NCBI GenBank assembly: GCA_965112735.1 | Contig: OZ218962.1 | Location: 558,001 to 622,000, forward strand | Source: Phaeosaccion multiseriatum | Lineage: Eukaryota > Ochrophyta, other classes | Direction of reading: 5' to 3' | DNA: 64,000 nucleotides | Shown: one piece after another, positions 44,939 to 64,000 of the stretch | How the letters are laid out: the number at the start of each line of letters is the position of its first letter | Numbering within the stretch: the stretch's first letter is position 1 | Position numbers and translations under genes: made by a program | The notes under the pieces: generated by a model | What the model saw: only the letters and a program-made list of their open reading frames with translations | The model's database searches: none | What the model was told of the DNA's origin: nothing

Positions 44939-44967
44939 GTGTGTGTGTGTGTCTTGGGCCAGCGGGG

Positions 44968-45091
44968 TCAACCCCTGATACACTATATCCGCTATCCGCT
45001 ATCGCCGGCGCCAGCCGGCACGCTATCCGCTATCGGCTGGCGGCCGATAGCGTGCTATCGAGAATGTGGGCAACAGTGTATCAGGGGTTGA
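44968..45091. mobile_element. MITE-like inverted-repeat element, copy 2
   Basis: Ends tcaacccctgatacactat and cagtgtatcaggggttga. The interior closely matches copy 1. Both copies are preceded by a GT run and gggccagcggggtcaac, so the pair is a tandem duplication. Confidence 0.6.
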
Positions 45092-45680
45092 AGCGGGGGG
45101 GGGCTGGACCTGCTCCGCGGTTGAGCCGGCCCAAGAAGGCGCGTTCACGCTCCGAGAGCCACATCTGGTGACTGCAGCTGACTATCCGGCGGAGTCGGGT
45201 CAGGACGTGGCCCTTGGTAGTAGATGAGCCGGTGCGGCCGGTGCGAGAGACGACGCGTTCCGCGAGGGCGTGCAAGAGGGACTGCGCCTGTGAGCCGAGT
45301 CGTCCGTGCGTCTCGATGGCGAAGGTCGTGAGGCGAACTCGCTCTGGGTCGTAGGTGTTAGCGTTGTGCCGCTCCTTGCAGGTCTCGCGGTGGGCTGCTG
45401 CCGCGCCCGGTCTGGTGTCCGTGTGAAGCGCATTCACAAGGCCGTCCTGGAAGTGTTGTTGATCAGGGAGAAGTCAATCATATGTGCTCGGTGGGCGTAG
45501 TCGGGGTCGCGTGCTCCGGAGAGGGCGCGCCGGGGGAGGGTGGCATCCATGCGGTAGGTGCGGGCGATGTTGTGCGGCGGTAGGAAGAGCTCCACTCAAG
45601 TCCCGCGAAGCATGGAGGACCAATTGCCTCAATGAAGAGCCCAACACGAAACCAAGCAAAGTGGTAATACTTTCTCATGA
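45081..45680 (-). pseudogene. probable reverse-transcriptase-element relic
   Basis: 45437-45081 encodes YDPERVRLTTFAIETHGRLG then AQSLLHALAERV. This resembles, from memory, the segment near the end of non-LTR retrotransposon polyproteins (F.PFAVETLGGLG...). An upstream frame (45678-45478) may continue it (RTYRMDATLPRR...DYAHRAHMIDFSLI). There is no start, no catalytic YxDD in the window and frames change, so this is at most a fragment. Alternative: an unrelated orphan frame. Confidence 0.35.
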
Positions 45681-45689
45681 TTGTACTTG

Positions 45690-46190
45690 TATGCTTTTTT
45701 TTCCTTGTGCTGCTGACTAGGGTGCATGTGTGTATGCATGCGAGTCTCCCGCAACAAGGGGGACACCGGCCCAGCCGTTAGCGACCGCCAGACAAGCAGT
45801 GGTCCCCAGCCAAAGGCCGGTCCGAGGAGACAAGAAACACCCTGCTACCCTCTTTCCTCTCCTTCTACGTGTGTCAATTGCGCCCCAAGAGCGCCCCGGA
45901 TGTGCTGGCTGCTTTCGCGCCTGCTCTTCCCCATCCATCGACAGACTGTGGTCACAATGTAATCCACAGCTTCATGCCCCCCCCCCCCCCCTCCCCCCTC
46001 CCAGGCGAACATGCGAATCAATGCCCACCTCTCCACTGGGCCGGTGATTTACCCGTTCCCATATATGCACAGCAAAGCGTGGGAGCCGATTTCCCCCCCA
46101 CTTCAGCGCCCCCATACCTCACCCCTCCCCTCCTCCTACAACCCAAAATCAGTTGAAAAGCCCGTGTGGGCGTGTGGTCTGGCTTCCTCC
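45690..46190. other. intergenic 3' of the SNF2 gene
   Basis: Poly-C run at 45977-45992; no gene or polyadenylation signal identified with confidence. Confidence 0.4.
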
Positions 46191-56641
<10,451 letters not shown>

Positions 56642-57315
56642 TGTGATCACCTCCTCCAAAGAGGGAAAGAAAGATACGTAAAAAAAAAAAACTGACCACC
56701 CGAACCAGCGCCTCCACCGGCCAGCACCCTCTCCGGCCCAAGAAGGAGGGGGGGCTTCCAGATCTAGCGAAGCCTGAGCTTCACCGCCCTTTAATAAAGC
56801 TCTCTGCCATCAAACCCAAACCGCAGCTGGCCCAACCCCAAGCATGATTGGGTTTCCGGAACGAGTATGACAACAAGAGGGGGAGGGGCGGGTAAGTCAC
56901 AGATTTCTTCTTTGGGTTGGGGAACAATGGGCAAGTAACTCAGGCCCATCCCTGTGCCTCCCCGCCCCCCTCTCTTCTCTATGAGCCTCCTCCGTAAAGT
57001 AGAAGAGGAGGACGTGGAGAAGGGGCAGGAGCCAATCCCGGAAAAGGGGGAGGGAACGGGAACATTACATGGAGTTATAAAAGGGAGAAGTGATGAAGAA
57101 GAGGAGGCGGACAGAATTAGCCCCCGCACCAGACGGAGCTTCTCCTTTGGGAGGAGCAGCCATCGACTCGTCAAGAAGCAGCAACAGCCGGAGCAGGGTA
57201 TGATGTCCAGAGTAGTATTGGGCACCGCCCGCACTCGAGCAGTGGAGGGAGCCAAGAGGCTGCAAGAGCGGGAGGCGGCGTACGGCCGGCCCATCTGAGC
57301 GGGAGTGTGAGTCAA
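56642..57315. other. divergent intergenic region / possible 5' exon of the RBR gene
   Basis: Lies between the SNF2 start (minus) and the RBR gene (plus). 56981-57298 is an open frame from ATG (MSLLRKVEEEDVEKGQEP...) ending TGA just before the RBR frame. It could be an upstream exon if spliced at GGGTATGATG near 57196, but I could not find a convincing acceptor. Confidence 0.4.
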
Positions 57316-60300
57316 ATGTGGGCTGCGCTGAGCCTGACCCCCTCGAGGAGAGGCACCTCCGACTCTGCTCGGAGCTCGCGGCAGCAGCGGGAGGGGGGTG
57401 GGGGAGGAGAGTATAACAACAACAGCGTCGTCCGAAGCGCTTGGAGCCGGAGTGGTTCATTTCCCTCCACAGTCACGATCGCTGGTGCTGCTAGTGCTTC
57501 TTCGGATGCTGACGGCCGCACGGTTGGTATGCCCCCCAGCACCGTCCGGAGCGCAAGCAGCAGCAGTCATTTGGGCAGTATCTGCAGCGGGGCGCGAGGG
57601 GGGCAGGAGGTTGCCCCTGTGGCCCCCTCGGGTAGAGGGGTCACTAGGGCTAGACCCGATGTAGAGATCGATATTGAGTCAGGGCGAGGGGCGGAAGAGC
57701 GCTCCACACAAGAAGGGGAGGGAGCGGGAAGCTCCCGTCGGAGCAGCAGCTTCCGGAGAGCTTCCCGTGGTGGCAGTTTCGGTGGCGGAAACTGCGTGTT
57801 TCTGAGTCCGTCTGGCAGTAGTCGCGCTCTCGGCATGAGCCCTACTGCGAGGCTCTTTGGGGGGCTGACCGACCCGGCCTGGCGACGGCCTCCAGAGGAC
57901 CACCTCGCCAAGGGACGGAGGGAAGGAGGAGGGCATGTGGCGGCGGCGACAGACGCGACAGCTGGGGGCTTGGGGGGAGGGGGGCGAGATAGTGCCACCG
58001 GGCAGGGCTCACTGGGAGGCACTCTGAGTAGGTGAGAGAGAAAATGTTGGGTTGGCGCGTTGGGATGGTAGGGAGGGGGGCGGGGGGGCGGGGCGCCTTC
58101 GCATTCGCAAGGTGCTGCCATGCCCTTAGATTCCGTCCACCCACCCCACGTATATCTGTCTGTCTACCTGGTGTCAGGATGCTTCGGGTCAAGCCGGACC
58201 TGTACTACTGTCAGATCTGCTTCGAGCTGCAGCCTCTGGAGCGGGGACACTCGCTCTCGCCGTGCGGCCACATCTTCTGCGGCTCCTGTCTGCGCTCTTA
58301 CCTCACCATCAAGGTTAAGGACGGGCAATTGGCCCCCATCTGCTTCTTCACAGGCGAGGGTACCAGCGGTGGTGGTGGCGGTGGTGGTGTTGGAGGAGGA
58401 GACGGAGGAGGTGAAGGAGGTGGCGGTGGTGGAAGTGGCAGTGTGACGTCCAGTCCCTTGGAGGGACAGGAGGGTGCCGAAGCCGAAGCCATTGAAGCCA
58501 CGAGGATGGCGGAATGGGGGGAGGGGACGGCACCCGTGGAGAGGGGAGTAACTGCGGGGAAAGGTACGGCAGAGCGACAAGGAGATGGGGCTCAGGAAGA
58601 GGAAGAAGTGGTACAAGTGGCGGCAGCCCCCCCACCACCACCAGGTGGTGATACCGCAGCACCACAATCAGGAGGAGGAGGAGGAGGAGGAGGAGGAGGA
58701 GGGGCGTGTGGGCAGGTCATCTCGGAGGCTTGTATAGAGCATCTTCTCGACGCGGAAACCTTCGCCAAGTACCTGAGGTTCAAGTTCCAGAAGTGAGTAC
58801 TGTAACCTGCTGCCTGCTGCTGTATCATGTCACCAACTGCTGGGCCTGTATGGCCAATGGGTACTGCCTGCTGCTACTCTGTCGCGAAGTGCTGCTGCTG
58901 TATCAACCAGCTGGGACTCATTCCTGACTGTATCACAAACTGTCACTGCTGCCGTATCACCACCTGCTACAGTGAGCACGACGATGCGCGGGAGTGCCCC
59001 AAGTGTGACCACGCACAGATCGGCAGCCCAACACACCCCCAAATGGCGTGTGCGGTGTGTGGATTCGCGTACTGCTTTCATCACTCCAACGCACACCCGG
59101 ACTCAAGCTGTGCCGCTTACGAACGGAGCGTCGCAGAGGGTGAGGATGGCAGTGGATGGACGGGGGAAATGGAAGGCGAAGGGGGGGGGGGCAGGCATTT
59201 TGCTTGTACCTCTGCATCTGCCTGTCTACTGTACCCCTGCCCCTGCTTGTATCCCCCATAACTCGCATCTTCCTCCGCCTCGGTGGCCTCCACCCACACC
59301 CTTCTGTCCCTGCCTCGTGTCTTCTGCTCATCGGTCTCCACCCACACCCGCACGCACCCACACACACACCTACCCACGCACGCACCCACAGAGAACAAAC
59401 AGTCGGCAGCTGTGATCAGTACCACCTGCAAGCCCTGTCCAGGCTGCGGTACGGCGGTGGAGAAGAGCGGAGGCTGCAACCAAATGAAGTGCTTCAGGTG
59501 CAACACTTCCTTCTGTTGGGTCTGCCTGGCGAAGGTGGACGAGGGCACGTTCCCCACTCACTATCAGGTTGGTTGGGTGGTTGGTCGGTTGATTGGGTGG
59601 GTGGGTTGATTGGTTGCTTGGGTGGGTGGTTGGGCTGGTTGGTTGGTTGGTTGGTTGGTTGGTTGGTTGATTGGGTGGGTGGTGGGTGGTTGGTTTGCGT
59701 GCTTGGGTGCTTGGGTTGGTAGCTGAGTCAGAAGCGGAACCGTCTTGCTTTCACTCAGTGTTAGACCAGAGAGGAGGAAGCTGAACGCGGCAGTCGTAGT
59801 CGAAAGTCGAAGGGAGCGGAGTGGGTAAACAGAGATGACTCTCAAGCTCCCCTCCCTAACCTACTGACTCGCTCTGCTGCTGCTGACGCCCAACCCGCCC
59901 CCTTGCGTCTCTCTTCTTACTGCTACCCATTACCGCTGCTCACTACCCACTATTGGGTGTCCCTCCTCGCTACCCATCTCCCCGTTACCTTGCCTTCAGT
60001 GGTGGAACGTGGCGGGCTGCCCTAACCAGCAGCTCCAGAACGCAGATGGCAACAACTCTCCGAACTCACAGCGCTGGTACAGAGGCATGGCGCTCTTCCT
60101 GGTGAGCCCTCCCCCCCTTGGTGCTGAGGTGTTTATTGCACGGCGAAGTGTGGAACTCACACTTCTCCCTCCCTCTCCCTCCCTGCCTCCCTCTCTCTCC
60201 CTCCCTCCCTCCCTCCCTCCCTGCCTGCCTCCCTCCCTCTCCAGATCGTGCTCATCGGCCCCGCTGCCCTCGGCTGTACCATCACATGGTCATTGGCGTG

Positions 60301-60817
60301 CTGCTGCCTCCTGCCCCTCTTCGGCCTTCCTCCCAGAGACCTCTTTGTGGGGTGTGTGTCCAACTGGGGATACTTCGTGTTGGCCTTGCTGCTATCGCCC
60401 TTTATTCTTGTGTTGCTTCTGCTCTGCGGCCTAGTGGATCTCTGTTGCGGCCGAGGGTTAAGAGGGAGAGAAGGAGCTAGGGCATCATCATCATCATCAG
60501 CAGCAACAGTAGTAGCACCAGCAGTAGCAGCAGTAGCAACAGCACCTGACCGGAGGGAAGAAGTCGAGGAGAAGGAGCAGAGTGGACACGAGCAGCGGGA
60601 AATGGCACCGGACGGCACACCAGTCAGCGCCATCACGTTGCAACCCAGTCCACATGGGAGCGGGGAGTCGCCCGGGAGTGTGCAGCAGTTGGTGATACAG
60701 CAGCAGGAGAAGGCTGAGCTGCAGGAGGGAGAGGGGGAGAAGGTATCCGCAGCCGACTTGATGAGCAGGGACGCAGTGAGGGGAGAGGAAATCGATCTTG
60801 TATGTAAAAGCGTGTAA
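57316..60817 (+). CDS. RBR-type E3 ubiquitin ligase with C-terminal membrane segments
   Basis: Exons: 57316-58031, 58178-58792, 58973-59139, 59392-59567, 60000-60101 and 60245-60817. All phases agree, giving 782 residues from the ATG at 57316 (an upstream exon is possible). After a Ser/Gly-rich N-terminus comes RING1 (CQIC 250-253, CGHIFCGSC 268-276, Cys294 and Cys416), then IBR (ECPKCDHAQIG...CAVCGFAYCFHH), then RING2 (CPGCGTAVEKSGGCNQMKC). Cys528 in GGC is the expected catalytic cysteine that accepts ubiquitin from E2, as in parkin Cys431. The last exon has two hydrophobic stretches (IVLIGPAALGCTITWSLACC and NWGYFVLALLLSPFILVLLL), so the protein is probably membrane anchored like RNF19 or RNF144 proteins. 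Odd point: ~120 residues of Gly-rich, Q/E-rich sequence separate the last two RING1 zinc ligands. Confidence 0.9.
59571..59690. repeat. intronic (GGTT)n repeat in the RBR gene
   Basis: GGTTGGTT/GGGTGGTT repeats begin at the donor of the intron after 59567. They resemble the repeat in the first intron of the neighbouring SNF2 gene. Confidence 0.85.
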
Positions 60818-61816
60818 TGACACCGGAATCTTATGTATGTTTATTCTTGGCGCCTAACCGAATGTTTTTGTGCATACACGGTCACCCTCGTTGCCATATG
60901 CGGCCCAGACGCGCCGGTCTGGAGCTTTCGCGGAGGACAACAGGAGAAAAGTCCTGCCTCCCATGGGGTGGAGGTGCAGTGGTGCTTCCGTCCGTCCTCG
61001 CTCCGTCTCTCTTATCCACCCTCTCGCTTCTCTCTCTGTTTTGTCTTTCATTCCCTCTCCCCCTCTCCCAATCTTCACTTCTCTCTCTCCCTCTCTTGCA
61101 CGTTGGACCATTCTCGTACCAGCAGTCTGGCTGAGCTGGTCATCCACTTCATACCAACACAAGCCTCAAATGGCAGCGAGTTCAGCAAAGGCCCACATGA
61201 ATGGACTTGTTCAGCTTCACCTCGGTGCTTCTTACGTGTGAGGCATACGAAGATGATCATGACAGTTGTGAGTTGTGAGCCTCTAGGGGGGGGGGGAGGC
61301 GACACGACGTGTTCCCCTTCGAGAGGGGCCCCTCCTTCTCGCGGATGCTCATCGCCCTGCTGCTGTATCACCAGCAGTTTCTGCTGCTGCTGCTGTGGAG
61401 GCCCCATCCTTCGACCCCCCAGCGGGTGTCTCAGGTCTCAGCTTGTCTCTTCTCCTTCTGTCCCCACACACCAAGCCAAGTCCGCCCCCGTCTTTCCGAC
61501 GCAAACCTCGATCCTTCAAAGCTTGTCCGTCCGGCAGCAAGCAGAGCAAAAGGCAGAGCAGCAGTAGCAGCAGCAACATGCCTTCCTCCCCTGCCTCAGG
61601 CACTGCAAAAGGCAGCAGCAGCCGTGCCTCCCTCACCAATCTAAGTGTCCTCTCTTGTGACAATCCCCTCGGCCAGCCCTCGCCTCTCCGCTCCAAAGGG
61701 CCCTTTCTTCCCTTGGCTCCTTCTCTGGGGTCTTCCCCAGCTTGGGTCCTTCCCTTGGTTGGGCAGTAAAAAGTACTAGTAGGTGGAGCCTCTGCCCCGG
61801 CCGCCTCGCAGTAGTG

Positions 61817-61857
<41 letters not shown>

Positions 61858-62301
61858 AGCACCACACGAGGGATTCCTATGTTTGTAGGCTTACTCGCTT
61901 GTCGCCTCTCCCCCCCCCTCTCAGCGCTTGAAGCTTTAAATACGTATGAGTGTGTGCCCCTCTCTACACCCCGGCTCGGCGCTTCAAAGCTTCGCCTCTC
62001 AAGTAAAGCCCCGAATAGCCCCACCGTCCCCCAAACCACTTGTGATCGATCGAACAAGCGCTCCACGAAGGACATAACACCCCCCCCTCCCGTCATCTGT
62101 GGAGCACCAACACACCACGACCAGAGCAGCACAGCCTGTGTCCACCCACCAACCCACCTCGGTATCTTGTCTTCCCTCCATGGGGTGCCATCGCCACTCC
62201 AGAGGTTGCCATATACTGCGGCCTCTTGTCCTCCCTCCATAGGGTGCCATCGTCCCTCCAGTGGTTGCCATCTAGTGCTGTCATCGACTGCCATCTACCT
62301 C
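60818..62301. other. intergenic between convergent genes
   Basis: No firm gene. 61395-61769 is an open Ser/Pro-rich plus-strand frame (no ATG at its start) that I cannot assign. A (CT)n run lies at 61818-61855. A G run near 61277 and a 59-bp tandem repeat at 62165-62273 are also present. Confidence 0.45.
62165..62273. repeat. tandem repeat, two copies, 59-bp period
   Basis: tcttgtcttccctccatggg... (62165-62214) and tcttgtcctccctccatagg... (62224-62273) share about 90% of positions by eye. Confidence 0.75.
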
Positions 62302-62605
62302 CTACTTGAGGTGGAATACGGCGCTGCGGTCGTTGGAGCCCCTTCCGTGAGGTTCAGTGAGGCCCAAGTCATCCACAGTGGGGGCAATGGGGATGATGCC
62401 TGATAGGGAGGGGATGGCAGTGGATGGGAGGGGATGGGAGGGGACGGCAGTGGATGGGAGGGGATGTAATTGGTGGGGGGGGATGGGAGGGACATAAAAG
62501 GTGAGAAGGGAATGGAGGGAGAGGGGAGGGGGGGGCGTTGGTCGCCTGCTCCTCGCCTGTCCCACTGCTTGGACAGACAGGTACGGTCAAGTGCACTGTC
62601 CTCCT

Positions 62606-62651
<46 letters not shown>

Positions 62652-63771
62652 TTCTCTCGATCTCTCGCATTCCCTCTTTGTCCACCGCTCTTTCTCTCTC
62701 TCTCTCTTGCTCTTGCTCCCTTCTTCCATCTCTTTCTCTCTCTCGCTCTCCACCTGCTTCACTCACCTCCCGGGTTGAGTGGGAAGAGCTGCTTAAAGTA
62801 GCTCCGACGGCAATCCTCCAGGTCGACGGTTTCAGCCATACCAGGAAGCTGATACACGTCCCTCAGCCAGGCCGAGAGGTGTGGGTAAGAGGAGAGAGGC
62901 CGCTTGGTGCACTTGAACAGGGAGGCGTACACCGCGTCGAAGCGGACGGCTGTGGGATGGCAGTGGATGGGTAGGAGGCGTTGTAAGACACAAGAGAAAG
63001 GGAGAGGACGAGAGGGAGAGAGAGGGGAGGACAGAGGGAGAGAGAGAAAGAGCGAGAGAGGGAGAGGGAGGGAGAGAGAGAACGAGAGAAAGAGAGAGGA
63101 GGGGAGAGAGAGAGGGGGGGAGGGAGAGAGTGGGTGCCCACGTATGCACCTGTGGGGAAGAGCCTTAGGTCCGCCTCTGTGAGCTTGTCACCGCAGAGGA
63201 AGCGCGTCCCCTCCAGCAGGGCCTCGCAGCGGGCCCAGCCCGTGAACACGTCACTTACGGCCGCCTCGTAGGCACTCTTGGGGGAGGGGAGGGGAGAGGT
63301 GTAATGAGAGGGGAAGTGATGGAGAGGGGAGAGAGACGAATGTGCAGATCAGACGTTGGTCAGCACTTGGTGGTGCTTGATTGCTGGGGAGTGGAGAGGC
63401 TCGCATTGAATGAGGTCTGAGGAATTGAAACTGAGGACGGCAGTGGACGGGCAACGGGCCACCCCATTCACCTGCGAGGTGGAAAAGCCCGAGCGGTACA
63501 CTCCATTGTTGAGCAGCTCGTACACCCACGCATTGGTGTCGTCCACAGAAGTCTCGAGAGCCGGGGGGCAGAGGTCCACCTCTTGCTGCTTGTCCTCCTT
63601 GTTGCTAGACTCTGGTGCCTTCTCCGTCTTCGTCCTCGAGGGGGGTTCGAAGGCGTTGAGGGCGCGCATGATGTCGCTGCTCTCGTTGCTGACGAGGCGG
63701 CGCAGCTTCTTGTCCACCACGAGGGGGGCGGTGCATCTTCCCTCGTAGCCGGGGCTGCACAGCTCGTACAC
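62302..63771 (-). CDS. Xi-class glutathione S-transferase / glutathionyl-hydroquinone reductase, 5' part missing
   Basis: Four exons in the window: 63771-63472, 63276-63150, 62949-62767 and 62399-62302 (stop TAG), joined in phase by GT-AG. The first visible exon reads VYELCSPGYEGRCTAPLVVD, NESSDIMRALNAFE, DLCPPALETSVDD and NNGVYRSGFSTSQ. Later exons read FLCGDKLTEADLRLFPTAVRFDAVY, DVYQLPGMAETVDLEDCRRSYF and LNPGGIIPIAPTVD. These match the order and spacing of ECM4/YqjG proteins, which reduce glutathionyl-hydroquinones with glutathione. The Cys-Pro-Trp-Ala active-site segment should be in exons beyond the right edge. A CT-rich microsatellite fills the last intron (62600-62755) and a GA-rich one the intron at 62990-63120. 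An insertion (KTEKAPESSNKEDKQQE) sits between NESS and DLCP compared with bacterial proteins. Confidence 0.9.
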
Positions 63772-63931
63772 CTGTTGGTGATAAAATGCAGGGTAGGCGA
63801 GTGTTCGTCGAGAAGCGGTGTTGTGAGGGGACGCTTGTGTTAAGGGGAGGCATATGAACACACACAGACACAGAGACAGAGAGAGACGCACGTAAACACT
63901 CACACGCACACGCACACGCGCACACACACCC

Positions 63932-63966
<35 letters not shown>

Positions 63967-64000
63967 AAACACGTGCACACACACCCAATTCTCTCTCTCT
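63772..64000. other. intron of the GST gene at the window edge
   Basis: Sequence upstream of the acceptor at 63772. Contains CA and CT microsatellites (63858-64000). No coding exon recognised before the edge. Confidence 0.7.

Noticed and set aside
60833-61567. 244-codon plus-strand frame after the RBR gene
   Set aside because: No recognisable domain, composition like intergenic pyrimidine-rich DNA, and the RBR gene already ends with a stop at 60817.

Overview
The window is nuclear DNA of a GC-rich eukaryote. Genes carry several GT-AG introns (11 exons in the acid phosphatase, 14 in the SNF2 remodeler). Coding and non-coding DNA is full of CAG/CTG and GGA/TCC triplet repeats and of CA, CT and GA microsatellites. 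A HemW-type radical-SAM gene of the plant/algal kind, a carbohydrate sulfotransferase, many ankyrin proteins and a 'WTxEEExYA' domain that I recall mainly from diatoms and other stramenopiles suggest a stramenopile alga. That placement is an inference and the species is not identified.

Region 1 (1-15 kb) holds a partial HemW-like gene (minus) and then a cluster of a little-described, lineage-specific family. These proteins have a low-complexity N-terminus, in some a short C/H zinc-knuckle-like motif, one to four copies of a SANT-like WTxEEE domain each followed by a charged helix, and a conserved C-terminal domain. There are three apparently intact members (1363-4440, 4941-6894 with one intron, 8973-12860) and one broken, C-terminally truncated member (12948-15129, minus). 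A sulfotransferase (7268-8575, minus) sits inside the cluster. A further inverted, truncated copy lies at 19925-21683. The third intact member contains 159 consecutive GAG codons.

Region 2 (15.6-19.7 kb) is a complete 11-exon histidine acid phosphatase whose exon phases all agree.

Region 3 (21.7-44.8 kb) is a tandem array of roughly 3-kb units. Each has an ankyrin-repeat gene on the minus strand plus conserved flanks. There are five gene copies and a sixth relic, with 8 to 12 ankyrin repeats each. Two copies are broken by small frameshifting changes. Copies 3-5 share a 9-codon first exon. A 7.5-kb mobile element (33429-40887) has inserted into the flank between copies 4 and 5. It has 15-bp terminal inverted repeats and an 8-bp direct repeat of the target, and an uninterrupted paralogous site is present at 30455-30462. 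Its multi-exon gene encodes a WRN-type 3'-5' exonuclease with all catalytic motifs plus flanking domains not seen in ordinary host exonucleases. This is the best candidate for an undescribed system.

Region 4 (44.8-46.2 kb) holds two hairpin-forming MITE-like repeats and a probable reverse-transcriptase relic.

Region 5 (46.2-64 kb) is housekeeping. It contains a complete 2225-residue SNF2/Brahma-type remodeler (QLQ-HSA-ATPase-SnAC-bromodomain, minus), a divergent RBR E3 ubiquitin ligase with C-terminal membrane segments (plus), and a partial Xi-class glutathione S-transferase/glutathionyl-hydroquinone reductase (minus, running off the right edge).
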